Assembly: GCA_020091685.1 (NCBI GenBank)
Contig: CM034599.1
Coordinates: forward strand, 32,093,920-32,157,919
DNA: 64,000 nucleotides
From: Lutjanus erythropterus
Taxonomy: Eukaryota; Chordata; Actinopteri; Lutjaniformes; Lutjanidae
Reading direction: 5' to 3'
Positions 47,301 to 60,650 of this stretch are shown in pieces. The translations under genes were made by a program, and so were the position numbers. The stretch's first letter is position 1, and every line of letters starts with the position of its first letter. The notes beneath the pieces are model-generated. The model was not told the origin of the DNA, searched no databases, and saw only the letters and a program-made list of their open reading frames with translations.

Positions 47301-47720
47301 TTGCCTTAAGGCTCATTCATGCATGCATACAGATACAGACGGACCATTCTGTCCTCATTTCTGTTGTATTGGTGCACATTTTCTGAAAGCTTGGAAATGA
47401 CGGTCACTTTAAATCAGTTAGTGAAAAGAATTCTCCAATTTTTAGATGTATTTAATGACCACAGAGACCACCGCCATCTACAGCACTGCCTCTGATTGTG
47501 CCTTTTTCTCAAGAGGTGCATTATTACAACCTCCTCCAGTGACGCCATGTTTGCTGTTGACCAAAACTTTTGACTCTTCTTCTTCTTTGGGGTGACTTTT
47601 GACTCACCATCTAGTGGATGTATTGCTCAACATCCAAGCCAATGCAAAGGATGCATGGAAGTATGTGAGCAGTGACGGTTACATTGTTTGAAGGGGGACA
47701 TAAATAAGCCTTAACTCTAA
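47300..47720 (+). repeat. Probable fish DNA-transposon remnant
   Basis: CGCCATCTACAGCACTGCCTC, GACGCCATGTTTGCTGTTG, TTTGACTCTTCTTCTTCTTT and CACCATCTAGTGGATGTATTG occur in the order seen in a common fish repeat with TTCTTCTTCTTT-rich ends. Boundaries uncertain. Confidence 0.35.
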
Positions 47721-49932
47721 CCATAACTTAACCATTATGTATTTTCCATAACCACATTCTTTACACTACCTGAACCATACCCTGCACACAGACTGTAGAA
47801 AACAAGAATTTGAAAAATGTTAGCACTGGCACAACAGTCCAGTACTGATGTTCTTTTAGGAAAAAGGACTGCAAGCTCATCCAGAACAAAATCTGCACGA
47901 TACAGGAGTACCAAGCCCTAAGAAAGCTGAGAGGTGGCTTCCCCAAATGATGAACACAGTCCTGATAAAGTGATTCTGCACAAATGATGTTGTAAGAGCA
48001 ACAGAATTTATTTTCTTTACAGCAGTGCAGGGATTTGTGTCTTACAGCTGTCTAGTGTTCTAGTGTGAAATCTAGGCTTATTGATTTCTGCGGGGCTATA
48101 TTCTACAAAGGATATGCTGCGTACTTGAGGAGAGATTTTTTTTTTATTGCTTTCTTCAGATCTGTCACCTCTCAGTCCCATGTCTATGCCACACTGTACA
48201 CTCTCAGAACAATCTCAGTGGAAAAAAAACCTTTGAGCAAGAAACACCTTGACCCTAGCGACATCAAATGAATCCTTATCGTGGTGGCAGTGGCAAAGAA
48301 AAACAATTCTGCCGTTTAAACGTCATAAAAGCATGACGGGCTCCCTCCCCTTAGCTTCCAGCGCAGCCGAGGCTAAGCGTTTCAAAGAGACTAGTGTTTG
48401 AATGACTGCGATGTGGGAGCTCAGAGTCTGTAGCTATGGATTAAGCTCACAGCAAATAGTAGCATGGAAGAAACAGAGGTAATCTCTTCCCTCTCCTCCA
48501 CGGCCCTCTCACCATACCTGTTCCCCCTTTTTTAATCTCCTTACTGAATTAGTTCTCGCAAAGCTGCTCAAACAGAGAGGGGTTTATTCACAGTGGTTTC
48601 AGAGGTTAAAGCAACATGAAAATGATAGCGTCTCAAGATCCCGAAAGGTCCATTTGCTCAAGGATTGATGTGCTGCTCACCTGGTTATTGCTCTCCATAG
48701 CAACATACAGGTAGAATACACTGGCCGCCGTCCTTAAATTTGCTGCTTGGATGAAAAGCACATGAAGGCATTCTCGCTGTAGTTACAGACCTCGAACTGC
48801 ACCCAGCTGTAAGCAGCCACTAAGTATAACATTTTGATATTTGTGTATAGATTACACAGTGCAACCTGACGCAGCAGTGTATAATAAAAACTTCATCAGG
48901 CTCAGTCACTCAGTGCAGTCTCTGGTTTAATCACCTACAGTGCTCTGGATAATTTACCCCGCAGCACGCTGCATTTGCATAAAAGTAGTTCCGTTTTGCA
49001 TTTTGATGCATCGCCTTGAAGTTTCACAGAAGATTCTCGCCATAAAAGAAAATTCCCACACCTGAAACCGCCGCACTAACTGCCTAAATATTTCAGTCTG
49101 GCTCTCGCAGCTTTGCTTTCGCTGCTTCCTGTGCTGTGAAGATCGAATAATGAGCCAGAGGATTCTTATATGCAATATTTCACACCGGCTGAATATTGTA
49201 ATTTTTCCTCAGCTCGCACACCTTCGATGTATGAGATCATTAGCAGTAAGCCTCTGATATTAACTGTTCATCAGCACTGTTTTTCCTCACATGTCCCCAT
49301 CTGACTCTTACTAATGAGAGCTGCAAATAGTCACAATGTAGTTCATAGATGTCTTCTTATTAGCCAATAAGATGAGCTGCTGACTCAGTGGGCTTAGAGC
49401 TGTATTATCATCCTCTCTGGCATTTTAAATTGTAATTTTGCAACATGCTCTCATCCAAAATGTATTCTGACAGTGCAAATTGTCTGCTACAGTAGGATTT
49501 AGCAATGATTAATGTATATTCTCTAATAAAGTTTAAATAGTAGGACTTCAACCTGATATAAAAGATGGCAGGTCAACAAACATCCTTTATTCAAGCTCAG
49601 AGAAAAATATAGAAAGTTTCCAGCTAAGCAAATCATTATGCAAATATTAACCAAGCATTTACAAAGGAGGCATCATCCTCCCTGACTCTGTAACTTGATA
49701 CTGTATTTTATGAGTCTTCTTTGGAAGTTAACTTCACCTGTAATCCGTATAGTATTATTAGCAGTTTGAATACTGGTTTCTGATGTTAATTTGGGATCGA
49801 TGTCACAGTGAACGTGTGTTGTAATACAGTGTTATAAAGATGAAGGGCAAGAGACGTCAGTGCTTAACATCTACAGTACAGTATTTTTTCAATTATTTAA
49901 TCGATTTTTCTGACACTAGAAATACTTTAGAA
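47721..49932. other. Intergenic; complex unique blocks
   Basis: 48590-49330 is long, complex, non-repetitive sequence with many intact-looking words (GTGCTGCTCACCTGGTTATTG, TCGCCATAAAAGAAAATTCC, AGATCGAATAATGAGCC). It is the best candidate in the 5' flank for a cluster of conserved regulatory elements. No coding gene recognised. Confidence 0.3.
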
Positions 49933-50352
49933 CAGAGGTTTTCAAAGTGGGAGGGGTAAATCCCCAGAGGGGCTCCAGACACTTTCAGAGTAGGCTCAAT
50001 GATGGAAATGAAAAAATATTGCATCAGTTATTAGATTTAGTTATCAGAAGGATATCGAACATCGACATAGAATAGCCTTAATGTGTGTTATTTGGTTAAA
50101 AAGATCAAATATTTTACTGTTCAGACAGTAATAAATGCCTTTGAACAGACTTATTTGGTGTTGTTTTAAGTTTTGACAAACAGCAGTTACTCAATTACTG
50201 AGTGTCTGTTGGTTCAAACAATATAATCATGATCCTGTGGACATACAGGAATTGAGTGAAACACAACAGGTGTAAACAGGTGAACTAACGGGGGCACCTT
50301 CCAAGCTTTGTCTTTGGGGGGGGAGGCTCACAGTCTGAACTTTAAAAAACTT
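49933..50352 (+). mobile_element. Non-autonomous hAT element
   Basis: The left end reads CAGAGGTTTTCAAAGTGGGAG then GGGGTAAATCCCCAGAGGGG. The right side reads GGGGGGGGAGGCTCACAGTCTGAAC then TTTAAAAAACTTT. This follows the fish family with CAGAGGTTTTCAAAGTGGGGGGC left ends and CTCTGAAAACTTTGAAA right ends. Non-coding interior; the final bases are eroded. Confidence 0.5.
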
Positions 50353-50462
50353 TTAGAACAAATATATAGTCACATACTGTGTGCAGTATGAATTTAATCT
50401 AGCATAGTGTTACATATTAAAGAGCTCCCAAACCAATTTAACTGAAACCACACAACCTCATG

Positions 50463-51085
50463 ACTAGTGTTGTAGTACTTTGGTCTCAAGGTCACTTTTT
50501 GAAAGTCTTGGACTCGTTCCAGTCTCGACAAAAAGGACTCTGGATTTTATTTCAAGAAGGTTAAGACCACAGCTTCAGGGACTGCCTTTGAATTATTTGT
50601 TAACATCATTACTGTGATTGGACGAAAAACCTCAAAGGTTCAAATGCGACCAGTCTTGACTAATTTTTTATTTGAAATTTTTTGTTGTCTATCACTCTTC
50701 CTCTCCTCCCTTCACATGCACTCCAAGAAAGTAAATGTTGGAAAAATCTACTGTAATAAAATTTGACTAAAGAGTTTATCTGCAAAACTGCGTCCAAAAG
50801 AAAACAGCATTATGTAAATTCTGCAGCTAGATAAGTCATGTTTTTGCTTGTGATAATCAATAAGGAGGCAGGCCATATAAAGCTATTTAGCTAATCTATA
50901 CAAAGTTATGTTACATCAATGCCAGCTAGCGTCAGGTCTGACATAAACGCAACACGCCTTGAGGTGATGACTTGATCTTCACGGGTCTCAAGCACTCAGA
51001 GTCTTGGTTTTGTCTCTGTCTTGATGCACTCTAGTCTTGGTCTTGACTTGGTCTTCACCCCTCAAAGTCTTCTCGGTCCCAGCAT
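50463..51085 (+). repeat. TGTTGTAGTACTTTGGTCTC-type interspersed repeat
   Basis: It begins AGTGTTGTAGTACTTTGGTC and is rich in GGTCTTGGACTCG / CTAGTCTTGGTCTTGACTTGG words at both ends, the hallmark of a fish non-autonomous DNA element built from GTCTTGGTCTTG repeats. Non-coding; ends approximate. Confidence 0.5.
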
Positions 51086-52280
51086 GGCCCCATTCAGAAC
51101 ATTCTTCATATATTTATAAAGACTTGAATAAGTGCCTGTATAAGTGTAGGGGGAGTTATAATAGAGTGTGGGGCAGTGAAGCCTTTAATGGAAATAATTG
51201 TTACACAATACAGCGATTATATAATGTCATTGCCCTAATTTCTCCTGATGGAAAGCAGATAAATTAAGCTGTGCATTACTTTGCAGAGGACTCCCTGGGA
51301 CTCTCAAAGGGACCCACAGAAGCCCCCATGCTGCAGATTGGGAAACACACCAACCTTGCTCCAGGGGTTTTACTATTAAAAAAAAAAAAAAGCTGGGGCA
51401 CGGGGCAGGGTGAGTACAGCAGTAACACACATTTTAAATATTTACTGTACAATGTGACAATGAAATGTAACTTTCCACTTTGCTGCCAAGAGTGCCAACG
51501 TGGTCAGAATGGAGAAGTTGTCAAATCCTGATAGATGAGTGTGTGTGTTCATGTGTGCATGTGTGCATTTTCTCCCTGTGACAGCACACACAAACAGTCA
51601 GTGGGACACGCATGATGTGGCACCAGCCCTGGCAGACAGACAGACTAAAATAGTGCCTTGTGTGACAAAGTGTGCCCATCAGTAAGAGAGAATGATCCTC
51701 CCCCCCCCCTCTCCACCCTCAAACACACACACACACACACCACACCACACCAGCCTCCTTCCTATGGTAAATTGTGAAGCCAGAGGTGGCGGAAATACGT
51801 CAGTTATGTGGGTTCTCTGAAGCTTGACTGTGTCTCTTAATTTCGGATGAAGGGAATGAGAGGGGAGGGAGAGGAGATTTTAATCACTCCTGTCGCTTTA
51901 AGGACACTTATCAAAGCCTTCTTATGCGAATAGAAAATACCACTGAGCAAACTGAGCAGCCAGCCGGGGGACGGACTGGAGTGGATTTATAGGAAACTCA
52001 ACATTATCTCAACTGGAATAGACCGCTTCATCGCCTCATGGAGTTTGATTACACGCTGGATGGGTGTCTCATTCGGACGGTTCGGATCATTTAGGAAATA
52101 TTGCGCATAAGTAGCTCTTTTTGCCCCTGAAGCGCACAGAGGAATATGGCTTAAAAAACTCGGGGATTATTCACTCAACCGACAGCCACCATCGATAGGC
52201 TACGTACTTGTGCTCGCCAGGCGTTTTGTTTCGGACGGATAGTATCCGGAGCTCTTTTATTTGACAGCCCTTTTTGGATC
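51086..52280. other. Upstream flank of the fbrsl1-like gene
   Basis: Simple repeats are present: a poly-A run near 51379-51391, a poly-C near 51701-51710 and (CA)n at 51723-51741. From about 51830 onwards the sequence becomes non-repetitive and gradually richer in GC and CpG, consistent with promoter and 5' UTR sequence. No TATA box stands out. Confidence 0.4.
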
Positions 52281-53366
<1,086 letters not shown>

Positions 53367-53685
53367 CACTGGTTTTCAAACTGGGGTCCAGGGACCAGCA
53401 GGGGTCCTCAAGTGGGTTGTGTTGGCACCCCAGCAAAAGGAGGAATAGAATATTTTAACTTTTATCACATTTGTTGGAAATTGGAACAACAAAGGAAGAA
53501 GTAGGGTTGGTTGATTTGATTGAATATAATGTATAGCTATTCTAGTTTGATCATTTATTGACTATGAACAGGAAGATAAAAAGTCTTCAGAGAGGAGGAT
53601 TCCTTAAGACAAAATCCTCTCAAATTGGGTCTCCATGGTCTAATGTGACTCTATTGTGGGGGTCCTTGACATGAAAAAAGTTTGG
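53367..53685 (+). mobile_element. 319-bp non-autonomous hAT with perfect 8-bp TSD
   Basis: GTGTAGAT at 53359-53366 is repeated exactly at 53686-53693. The left end is CACTGGTTTTCAAACTGGGG. The right side reads GGGGGTCCTTGACATG then AAAAAAGTTTGG, the inverted family end (CCAAACTTTTTTCATG) lacking its outer bases. The interior words GGGTCTCCATGGTCTAATGTG and CAAGTGGGTTGTG are those of a widespread fish hAT MITE. It lies 240 bases inside the fbrsl1-like intron. Confidence 0.75.
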
Positions 53686-53807
53686 GTGTAGATCAGGGAT
53701 GCTCAGAAGTTGAGGGCCACACACAAGGTGTACCTGATCAATCCTTGGTTTGGTTCTCATCACACCTGGCTGTTGACAGCAATAGGGTTCAGTCAGTCAC
53801 TTCTGGT

Positions 53808-54816
53808 CAGGGTGGGAAATCTACTTTTTAAAATGAGCCAATTTACCAGCCAAACACAGATAAAAGTTCAGGCTGCAACTAACAGTTATTTCCATTACTG
53901 ATTAATTTCTCCATTGTTTTCTCAATTAGTTGTTTTGTCCATAACACGAAGATATTCAGTTTACTGTGATAGAGGACTAAAGAAACCAGAAAGTATTGTT
54001 GAAATCAGAGAATCTGACACTTTTTAACTTAAAGAAATGACTCAAAACAATCAATTAATCAAAACTTTTTAGTACTGGCATCAGCAAAACCTTGATTTTG
54101 GTACCAGCTCCTGATCGATACTTTTATTAGCTTCCTGCATCGGTATATACCAGTTTTACCAAATCTGTTTCAACAAAATGGTACAAATTGCATAACAAAT
54201 CTTTGGTGTATTTTTCACCTACTCTTTACACACTTAAGGCAGTTTCATAACATAAAAATATAAGCCTATTTATGCGGTTAAATAACATGCAACATTTTCT
54301 GGAATGAGCAATGTTCAGTTTCATATCAACATAATCCCTTGCAGTCATCACTTATGAGCCACTAGAAGTGTGTGGCGGTGGCTGTATCTGCAGAGACTCT
54401 GCTCTTTGCCTTTATTTTCTTAATTTGTCATTATTTTGCTGTGTTTGAGATGCTTTACCAACCTAAAATGTTGGTATTTGTTGTCCTGGGATGTTCTGGT
54501 TTATTTACAAACAGGTCTGACAAATCTTACTGATTCTACCTTTAAACTTAAGTCATCTGTTTTAACTCTTCAGTTTGATGTTTCTGCACCTTGGCATTTA
54601 TCCACTCAAAGCAGTTTTACAGCATAAAAAAATAAACCACAGCTTGGAGATTTACTCCTAAATTGGCTATTGAATGACAAGGCATTTTTTGATACCTGAT
54701 AGTATTGAAGCAATTTGGCTGGTGCCATAAAAGTAACGAAGTCCGTCTGAAACCTAGCGGCCACTTTCATATTTAACCAACATTTGGCTGGTGGCTGGTT
54801 CTAATTTCCCACCCTG
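53808..54816 (+). mobile_element. 1009-bp hAT element with 13-bp TIRs and TSD
   Basis: The ends are perfectly inverted: CAGGGTGGGAAAT at 53808-53820 and ATTTCCCACCCTG at 54804-54816. Just inside lie AATTTACCAGCCAAAC and, inverted, the ATTTGGCTGGTGGCTGG block. The flanks are CTTCTGGT (53800-53807) and CCTCTGGT (54817-54824), a 7-of-8 match of hAT length. There is no long transposase frame. A separate repeat (family E, 53872-54062) is nested inside, along with AT-rich filler containing GATAGTATTGAAGCAATTTG. Confidence 0.8.
53872..54062 (+). repeat. GGCTGCAACTAAC-type repeat, family E copy 1
   Basis: GGCTGCAACTAACAGTTATTTC, ATTACTGATTAATTTCTCC, GAAGATATTCAGTTTACTG and GAATCTGACACTTTTTAACT appear in the order of a very common fish MITE. 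Two more copies lie at 60975-61305 and 62645-62940. This copy is nested in the 1009-bp hAT element. Confidence 0.65.
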
Positions 54817-54824
54817 CCTCTGGT

Positions 54825-56029
54825 ACCTGGTTCATGGAGCTAAACATGTGCGCGGAGTGTCTGACAGTCTGCAGCCACAACTCTGTTTGCAGAATATTAC
54901 AAGTTCAAGGCTTTTGTGAGTGAGATGTTAATCATTAGCAGCTTGTATGGCGTGCTGAGGAGAATAAACAGGTGCTGCTGCTTGGATTGTTTTATATTCT
55001 GATGCGCCATGAGTCGCCAGTGCACTCTTTGACATTTTGTTCTTTGATAAACTGCCTATTGCACCATTCATCTGTCACACGCTGATACACCATGTGCTGA
55101 TAACTCTGTTTCTGTCATGACTGTGTGGTATGTCTGATGTCAGAGGAGTGATTTCAGGAAAAAGAAAAGGAGCTTCTCTTGTGACATCCCTCTTATCTCT
55201 TTTATCTCATTACGTTCCAAATGACAAATAAAACATCGCTCCCTGTGGGACGTCTGGCTGACTGACAAGACAGGCAGGCCTGTTTTTTTTTTTTTTTTTT
55301 TTTCCCCGTGGCTCATTCTGGGAATGGTAGCACTGCTGTAGCTGAAATATAAATCACTAGCTTTAATAAACATAGCTAACATATTACATGCCCAGTGAGG
55401 TCTGTGTATTTTAAGATGATGACCTCATTTGAAAGCCCATGGATCATACCACGGGCCACCTCGTTCCAATGACAACCTCCCATGTAGGCTTAGCAATGGT
55501 ATTAATCAGCCATGATTGACTCTTGCCTCCTACATACCGCTTAGTCAGTATAATGTTTGGATGCAGATTTGCAGCAAAATAACTCTATGAAATATGAAGT
55601 GGTTGTCCGTCCTCATACACATAAAGATTCACTCAGTTGGAGCGGATCATCAATTCCCCACCTCCCATCTGTTAACAGCTTTAACCTGTCCGGGTCATCA
55701 GTGCTTATATATTGCCGTTCCATTTAGCTCGGCCCTTCATGGCGCTCAGAGTCGTGTGTGAAAGCAGAGGGGAGGAATAAGAGGAAGTGTGTCAGTGTGA
55801 AGCGTGCATGAACTGTAACCACAAAGAACTGTTGTTATCCTGTAATTAATGTAAGAAGCATAACAGACAAAACACACAGCTGGAAAATACCAGATTGAAA
55901 GTTTTTACAGCTTTGCACCTCATAAAATCCTGTAATGATAGGATAAAGTTCCCATCTAGTTCCACACTGAGGCCACAGCAGTGCTTCCCAAAGATATCCT
56001 TGTTACATGTTACAATGTTAAAAAGCATA
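54825..56029 (+). other. Intronic sequence with a poly-T run
   Basis: A run of 21 T residues lies at 55283-55303. The rest is unique-looking intronic sequence with no recognised exon. 55600-55760 is complex and non-repetitive. Confidence 0.4.
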
Positions 56030-56592
56030 CAGGAATTCTGTGGGAAAAAAATAATATTTTCTCATTAAATTAATGTAAATATAAACATTTTATTCATTCA
56101 AGTTACTTAAACTTACATATTTTGTAGTTATTTTCAGAACTTATCAATGTAAGTTCCTTCAACTTGAAGTCTTTAGACTTGAAATAATGAGTTGAGTGAA
56201 TGTTTGGTAGTTTAATCAACTTCAAGTCAACTTAAGTTTCTCCAGAAATATTACCAGCATATTTGTAGACTTCCCAGCATGCATTGTTTGAGAGCATTGT
56301 TCTTTTTTAGTATGAAGAAAACATATATGATGAAAACCTGGTTTCTGTCTCTAATACACTTTAAGATAAGTCATGGTTGGTTCAACTTAATATCTTAAGA
56401 TTATTGAATCTGTTTTTTCGAGCACAACTGAATTAATATCAAGTTTATTTGACTAGAAATGTTCATTTGTTTTGAATGATTACAAAATTACGTCACCTCT
56501 CTTACTCTTTTCAGAGTAAGTCAACTTAAAATTTCAAGGCACCAGCCACTAACTTTCTCAAGTTAAAACAAATAGTTTATTTTTTACAGTGC
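56030..56592. repeat. MITE-like element ending ATTTTTTACAGTG
   Basis: The right end reads TCAAGTTAAAACAAATAGTT then TATTTTTTACAGTG, inverted CACTGTAAAAAATAAAC. The interior is rich in TCAAGTTAACTT and ACTTGAAGT words, as in a common fish element with CACTGTAAAAAAT termini. The left end near 56030 (TTCTGTGGGAAAAAAATAA) is a poor match. Confidence 0.5.
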
Positions 56593-57333
56593 ATCAGATG
56601 TGTATGTCTGTGCCCATTCTTCCTGATTTGTATGAGTGCAGCATGCTGTGATGTTTTATGTGTGAGTATTTTTACCCTTTGTGCTGCGTGGCTGCCACTT
56701 CTGACAGCTGCTGACTGTGAAAGACTTTGAGGATGTCACAGCAGCAAAGTGCTTCTCACTTATCTTCAGCCAGCGTGCTGGTGTCTTCTCTGCTGTCAGT
56801 GCACTGCCCTGCCCTGTTGACTTCAAGGAATAATCTCGTGTGCGTTGCGTTTGATGCAGTTAGAGGTAATTTAAGTTCACACGTTTCACATTTGTCCCTG
56901 CTGCTGCGCTGCTTGTTGTCGGAGAGAAGTTTGCGTTTCAGAGAAGGTTTCTCTTTCGATGCTTTATCGTAACAAAAACCCCTGCCTGTTTGTGTTCGAG
57001 GAGGGAAATTAGTTTAAATAATCATCCATTTTTTTGTGTTACACATTCCAGAGCAGTAATAGTTTTATTACTCAAGTGCCAAATCCATGTTGAATGAACA
57101 GAGAGACAACAATGTGCTCTACACAGGAGCTTATGTTTCAAGGCTAAGCAAATGAGGCATGATACGACTATGTGAAATGATACTCACATGCCAGCTACTT
57201 GTTGGTAATTGGTCTGATTTGCATGCAAATGGACTTCTCTTATTAAATGATGTTGGTGGATGTGCTACAATTACATGAGGGGTTGTGCACAGATTTTTTT
57301 TTGTGCTTTGCCCATTTTAATAGTCATGTTAAG
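56593..57333 (+). other. Intronic sequence, nothing recognised
   Basis: An 81-codon + frame at 56727-56972 is Ser/Leu-rich without motifs or supporting splice sites and is not called. Confidence 0.4.
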
Positions 57334-57334
57334 G

Positions 57335-58504
57335 AGGGTTGGGTATCGAGAACCAATTCAAAGTAACAGTCGACTCCAAAGATTCCAAAGGAATCAGTAA
57401 GAAATTTTAATTCTGATTCTTCCTCCTAAGGTTGTCAACAGTATCGAAATCTCATACTTATTAATACTATGTGTTTAAAAACAATACAGTACTATCATTT
57501 CATATTATTGACTGTACCCAAGCTATAAAAACGTGATCTAAGTGCTCATTCAAGACCTCAGTTCAGTTCAGTTTTTATTGTCCTGCCTGAAATTTAGCTT
57601 TCAGCAAAACGAGAGTTCAGTGACCTTTTCTCTGCAGGTTGTCAAGTGTAATAAAAAAGAAAAATATCCTATTTTGTGTACTTTTTGCTGTGGTATTGAA
57701 AGAGGTACAGAGTGTCGTTTTTTCTATACTAGTGTTGTATCGTACTTTCAAATTCTGGTTTTGCGACAACTCTACTTCCTATGCAAATTTCACTCACACT
57801 TGTTTCAAATTAAACCATGTAAAGCAAACACCTACCATATATTAAACTGGCTATCCATCTGCACCTATAGACATGCCGGTTAAATGCATGCGTGGCTTCC
57901 TGTCTTCTTATGCATTTTTTCTTTATTGTTGATTAACATACTCAACCATTGCTAAGTTTCCTGACTAGCAGGTTAATAATACAAATTATGGTAGTCTTGT
58001 TAACAGTCACCACAATTTAGCAAATGCTATGCTACAAAATGCTTTATGAAGACACAATACTCTCTGTCATCACAGTAAAGTAGCCTAAGTAAAACCCAAA
58101 ATATTCAAGAAACTGGAAAAGAGACCACCTTTGTTGCAGTTATAGCTGATGTTAGCTTAGCTCAATGTTTCTGCATTTATACAAGGTAGATGGAGATTTA
58201 TATACCATTTAGAACAAGGTTGTATGAAGAGATTTTGATGCAGTTCCGCTTTGATTGATGAATTGGAATGGCTTGAACAAACACAGCCTGAAAGAGGAAG
58301 CTGCTCTTCAGTGTGGTGGTAGGGCAGCAGATACTTCTGTATCTCTTGGCAGACAGCAGCAGGGTGAACAGGATGTGGCTGGGGTAGGTGTTGTCTTTTA
58401 GTATACTCTGGGCTCTGCGCTGGCACCTCACCTCTCTGATGTCACTGATGCCCGGTAGATGATGTGAATTGAGGATTGTTAAAATCCAAATGATACCCAA
58501 CCCT
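57335..58504 (+). mobile_element. 1.17-kb element with AGGGTTGGGTATC inverted ends
   Basis: AGGGTTGGGTATC at 57335-57347 is inverted as GATACCCAACCCT at 58492-58504. With the ends extended one base, the flanks ATGTTAAG and AAGTTAAC share 6 of 8 positions, compatible with a decayed 8-bp hAT duplication. The left subterminal part (GAGAACCAATTC) matches fish elements of the GGGTTGGGTATCGAGAACC type. The interior holds unrelated AT-rich sequence and a LINE fragment at 58240-58475, so it is a composite. Confidence 0.6.
58240..58475 (-). mobile_element. LINE reverse-transcriptase C-terminal remnant, copy 2
   Basis: The minus strand encodes ISDIREVRCQRRAQSILKDN then TYPSHILFTLLLSAKRYRSI. This matches the same LINE tail as the copy at 36225-36400 (P-HP/S---LLPSG-RYR). 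It lies inside the 57335-58504 element, so one inserted into the other or was captured. Confidence 0.55.
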
Positions 58505-60650
58505 GAAGTTAACATTATACAGAGTAATAATCACAGGTTTTCAGTTAATAAGTTGCTTCTCTGTGAGTGAAATGCAGCCTTTTTAAATGTCTACCCACTG
58601 GAAATGTCTCATGCTCTGTCATGACTCATGCTTTCACCTACTTACTGTATGCTTGAGTGCAGCTCATGACCTGTGCTACCTGTGCTAATTGCTCATCTAT
58701 TATGAGGAGGACACAGCAGCATTTGGCCGGGGAATAGCTCTGACCTATTGCATCATGCTCCGATAAGCCTCGGCGGAGGGTGTGTGTGTGGTCCTCCTGA
58801 CCTCTTCTGAGTGACTGATGGCCAGCATGTTGCTGTTTATGTCGGGCCTTACGGTCTCATTAGCATTCTGCCAACATTCAATATCCCGTCCTCCGTGGGT
58901 TCAACGAGCCCACATGGCCAACATACCAATATTTACTCTATCTTGTTTCGTTTAATCTCCATCTAAGCCTTTTTCCTGTTGTCTAAAGCACTTCAGGATA
59001 AGCATGTTTCATGAAATCCCTGTCACCTTTGGGTTCCTGTCACCGTCATTTGGATTGTCCTATTTTAGTCTGCAACTTGCGCACAGCTGCTACTGTCTGA
59101 TCATAAGAGCCTGAGGTTATAGGTTTCTCCCCGAGCTCTTTGACTCTAAACACAATCAGTTGGTTGTGTTGTTGATATTCCAGCTCCGCGCTGATAGGAT
59201 CAAGCTCCCTTGATGAAGGCTTAGGCTGTACGGTGGTCTCACCCGCTCCCGTAACCTGTTTCACTACAGCCGAAAGCAATTTGTAGCTGTGGCCGCATTT
59301 GATTACGGCGTGTTTATTTGCTTTGAATCCCCCCGTTCCTCATAGGAAAGCTGCTTACTTACCTGTGCAAATCGACTGTACAAACACAGCCGTGCCGTTT
59401 TGTCACAGGCACCTTATTGTGATTAGAGAAATGTTAGGGATGATTCAGTGATGATTCAAAAAGTGTAAGCATGGGCAATCTGCTATTGTGGGCTTTTGCA
59501 AGGAGACAAGGAAAACCTAGTATGTCCAATTTGGATGGTTTTCATATTTCTGTCTTGGAATGAAACCCCCTGTATTCCTCGAGAGATACCACTTCAATTT
59601 TTTTTAGAAATATTAGAGTGATTCATCATCCAGAATTTCTCAAATGCTGACAAGCCAACCTCATGGAGATAAAAGGTTTTCACCTGACAGCAGCGCTATA
59701 AAACAATTACCCGCTGCGGCTTAAACCCTCCAGAAGTCTCCCTGTGGGTATCGAACAAGTGAGCAGATAATAAAATGACACAATTATCCATCTGTCACAG
59801 TATTAATAAGATGTTTGATTTGCTCCATTTGCTCTGTGAGTGACGTCGGAGTGGCAAATCCCCTCTCGTTAATCCACAATCCTTCTGTTCATCTGCTTTA
59901 ACATGAATTTACAGATTTGTTTGGGTTTTTCGTTCCGCAGCGTGAGTTTCTAAATTCATTCTAATGGGGATTTAGGTTTAGTTGATTTAGTGATATTACA
60001 ACAGCGTCGGGGGCAGGACGCCTGAAGGCCAGGCGTTCAGGCAAAAATGGGTTTCGTATATAGAAGCTCGATGGGAGTCTGTGTCTGTATTTATCCAGGG
60101 AAATTTTGCCAAACATGCTTGCTCTTTTTCTTCATGGCCCTGTTTTGCACACTTACACTAATCATCCTCTGCCGCCGGCCACTGAGCAGCTCTACCAAAG
60201 CAATATGGGGAAATTAAGTTCTTTGCCTTAGGGGAGCTTGACAGTAGTTGTTAGGGAAGCTGTGAGTTGCTGCTTCACTTTCTCCACCCATATTTTCCCA
60301 GCTGGTGCGTGGATCTAAGCCAGCAACATTCCAGCTACAAGTATGTGTCTTTCTATTCCATCAAGTGCTGCGATGAATGCCTCAAACTGAGCACATGGTA
60401 CAAAGAATTCTATTTTTTCTGTCCCTCAAAGGCAATTTTTTTGGGCTGTCCCAGACGAAAGATTACCAATGTGAAAGAAGTCTTTGGTCTTGGCTCCAAA
60501 ATGGTGGTCCCGTTTTGCACTGAGAGAATGGTTCAAAGACGGCCGTTCTCATGGCCCTGGGACCTGAGATAGGGTGGGACAAAGTTATGACAGTGTCAGA
60601 AATTTATAATAACCATCTCACAGCGTGACTGCTGTTACAACTTGGACCGG
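58505..60650 (+). other. Intronic sequence with complex unique blocks
   Basis: No exon matching the expected second AUTS2-family exon (a KD-ALKP-ER-like start) is found. 58700-59420 and 59640-59960 are complex, non-repetitive and moderately GC-rich (CATCATGCTCCGATAAGCC, CAATATCCCGTCCTCCGTG). They are candidates for conserved intronic enhancers. Confidence 0.35.

Noticed and set aside
1-52280. galnt9, expected upstream of FBRSL1 on the opposite strand in mammals
   Set aside because: I looked for glycosyltransferase motifs such as WGGEN and the ricin-lectin repeats among minus frames and found none. It may lie left of the window or be absent.
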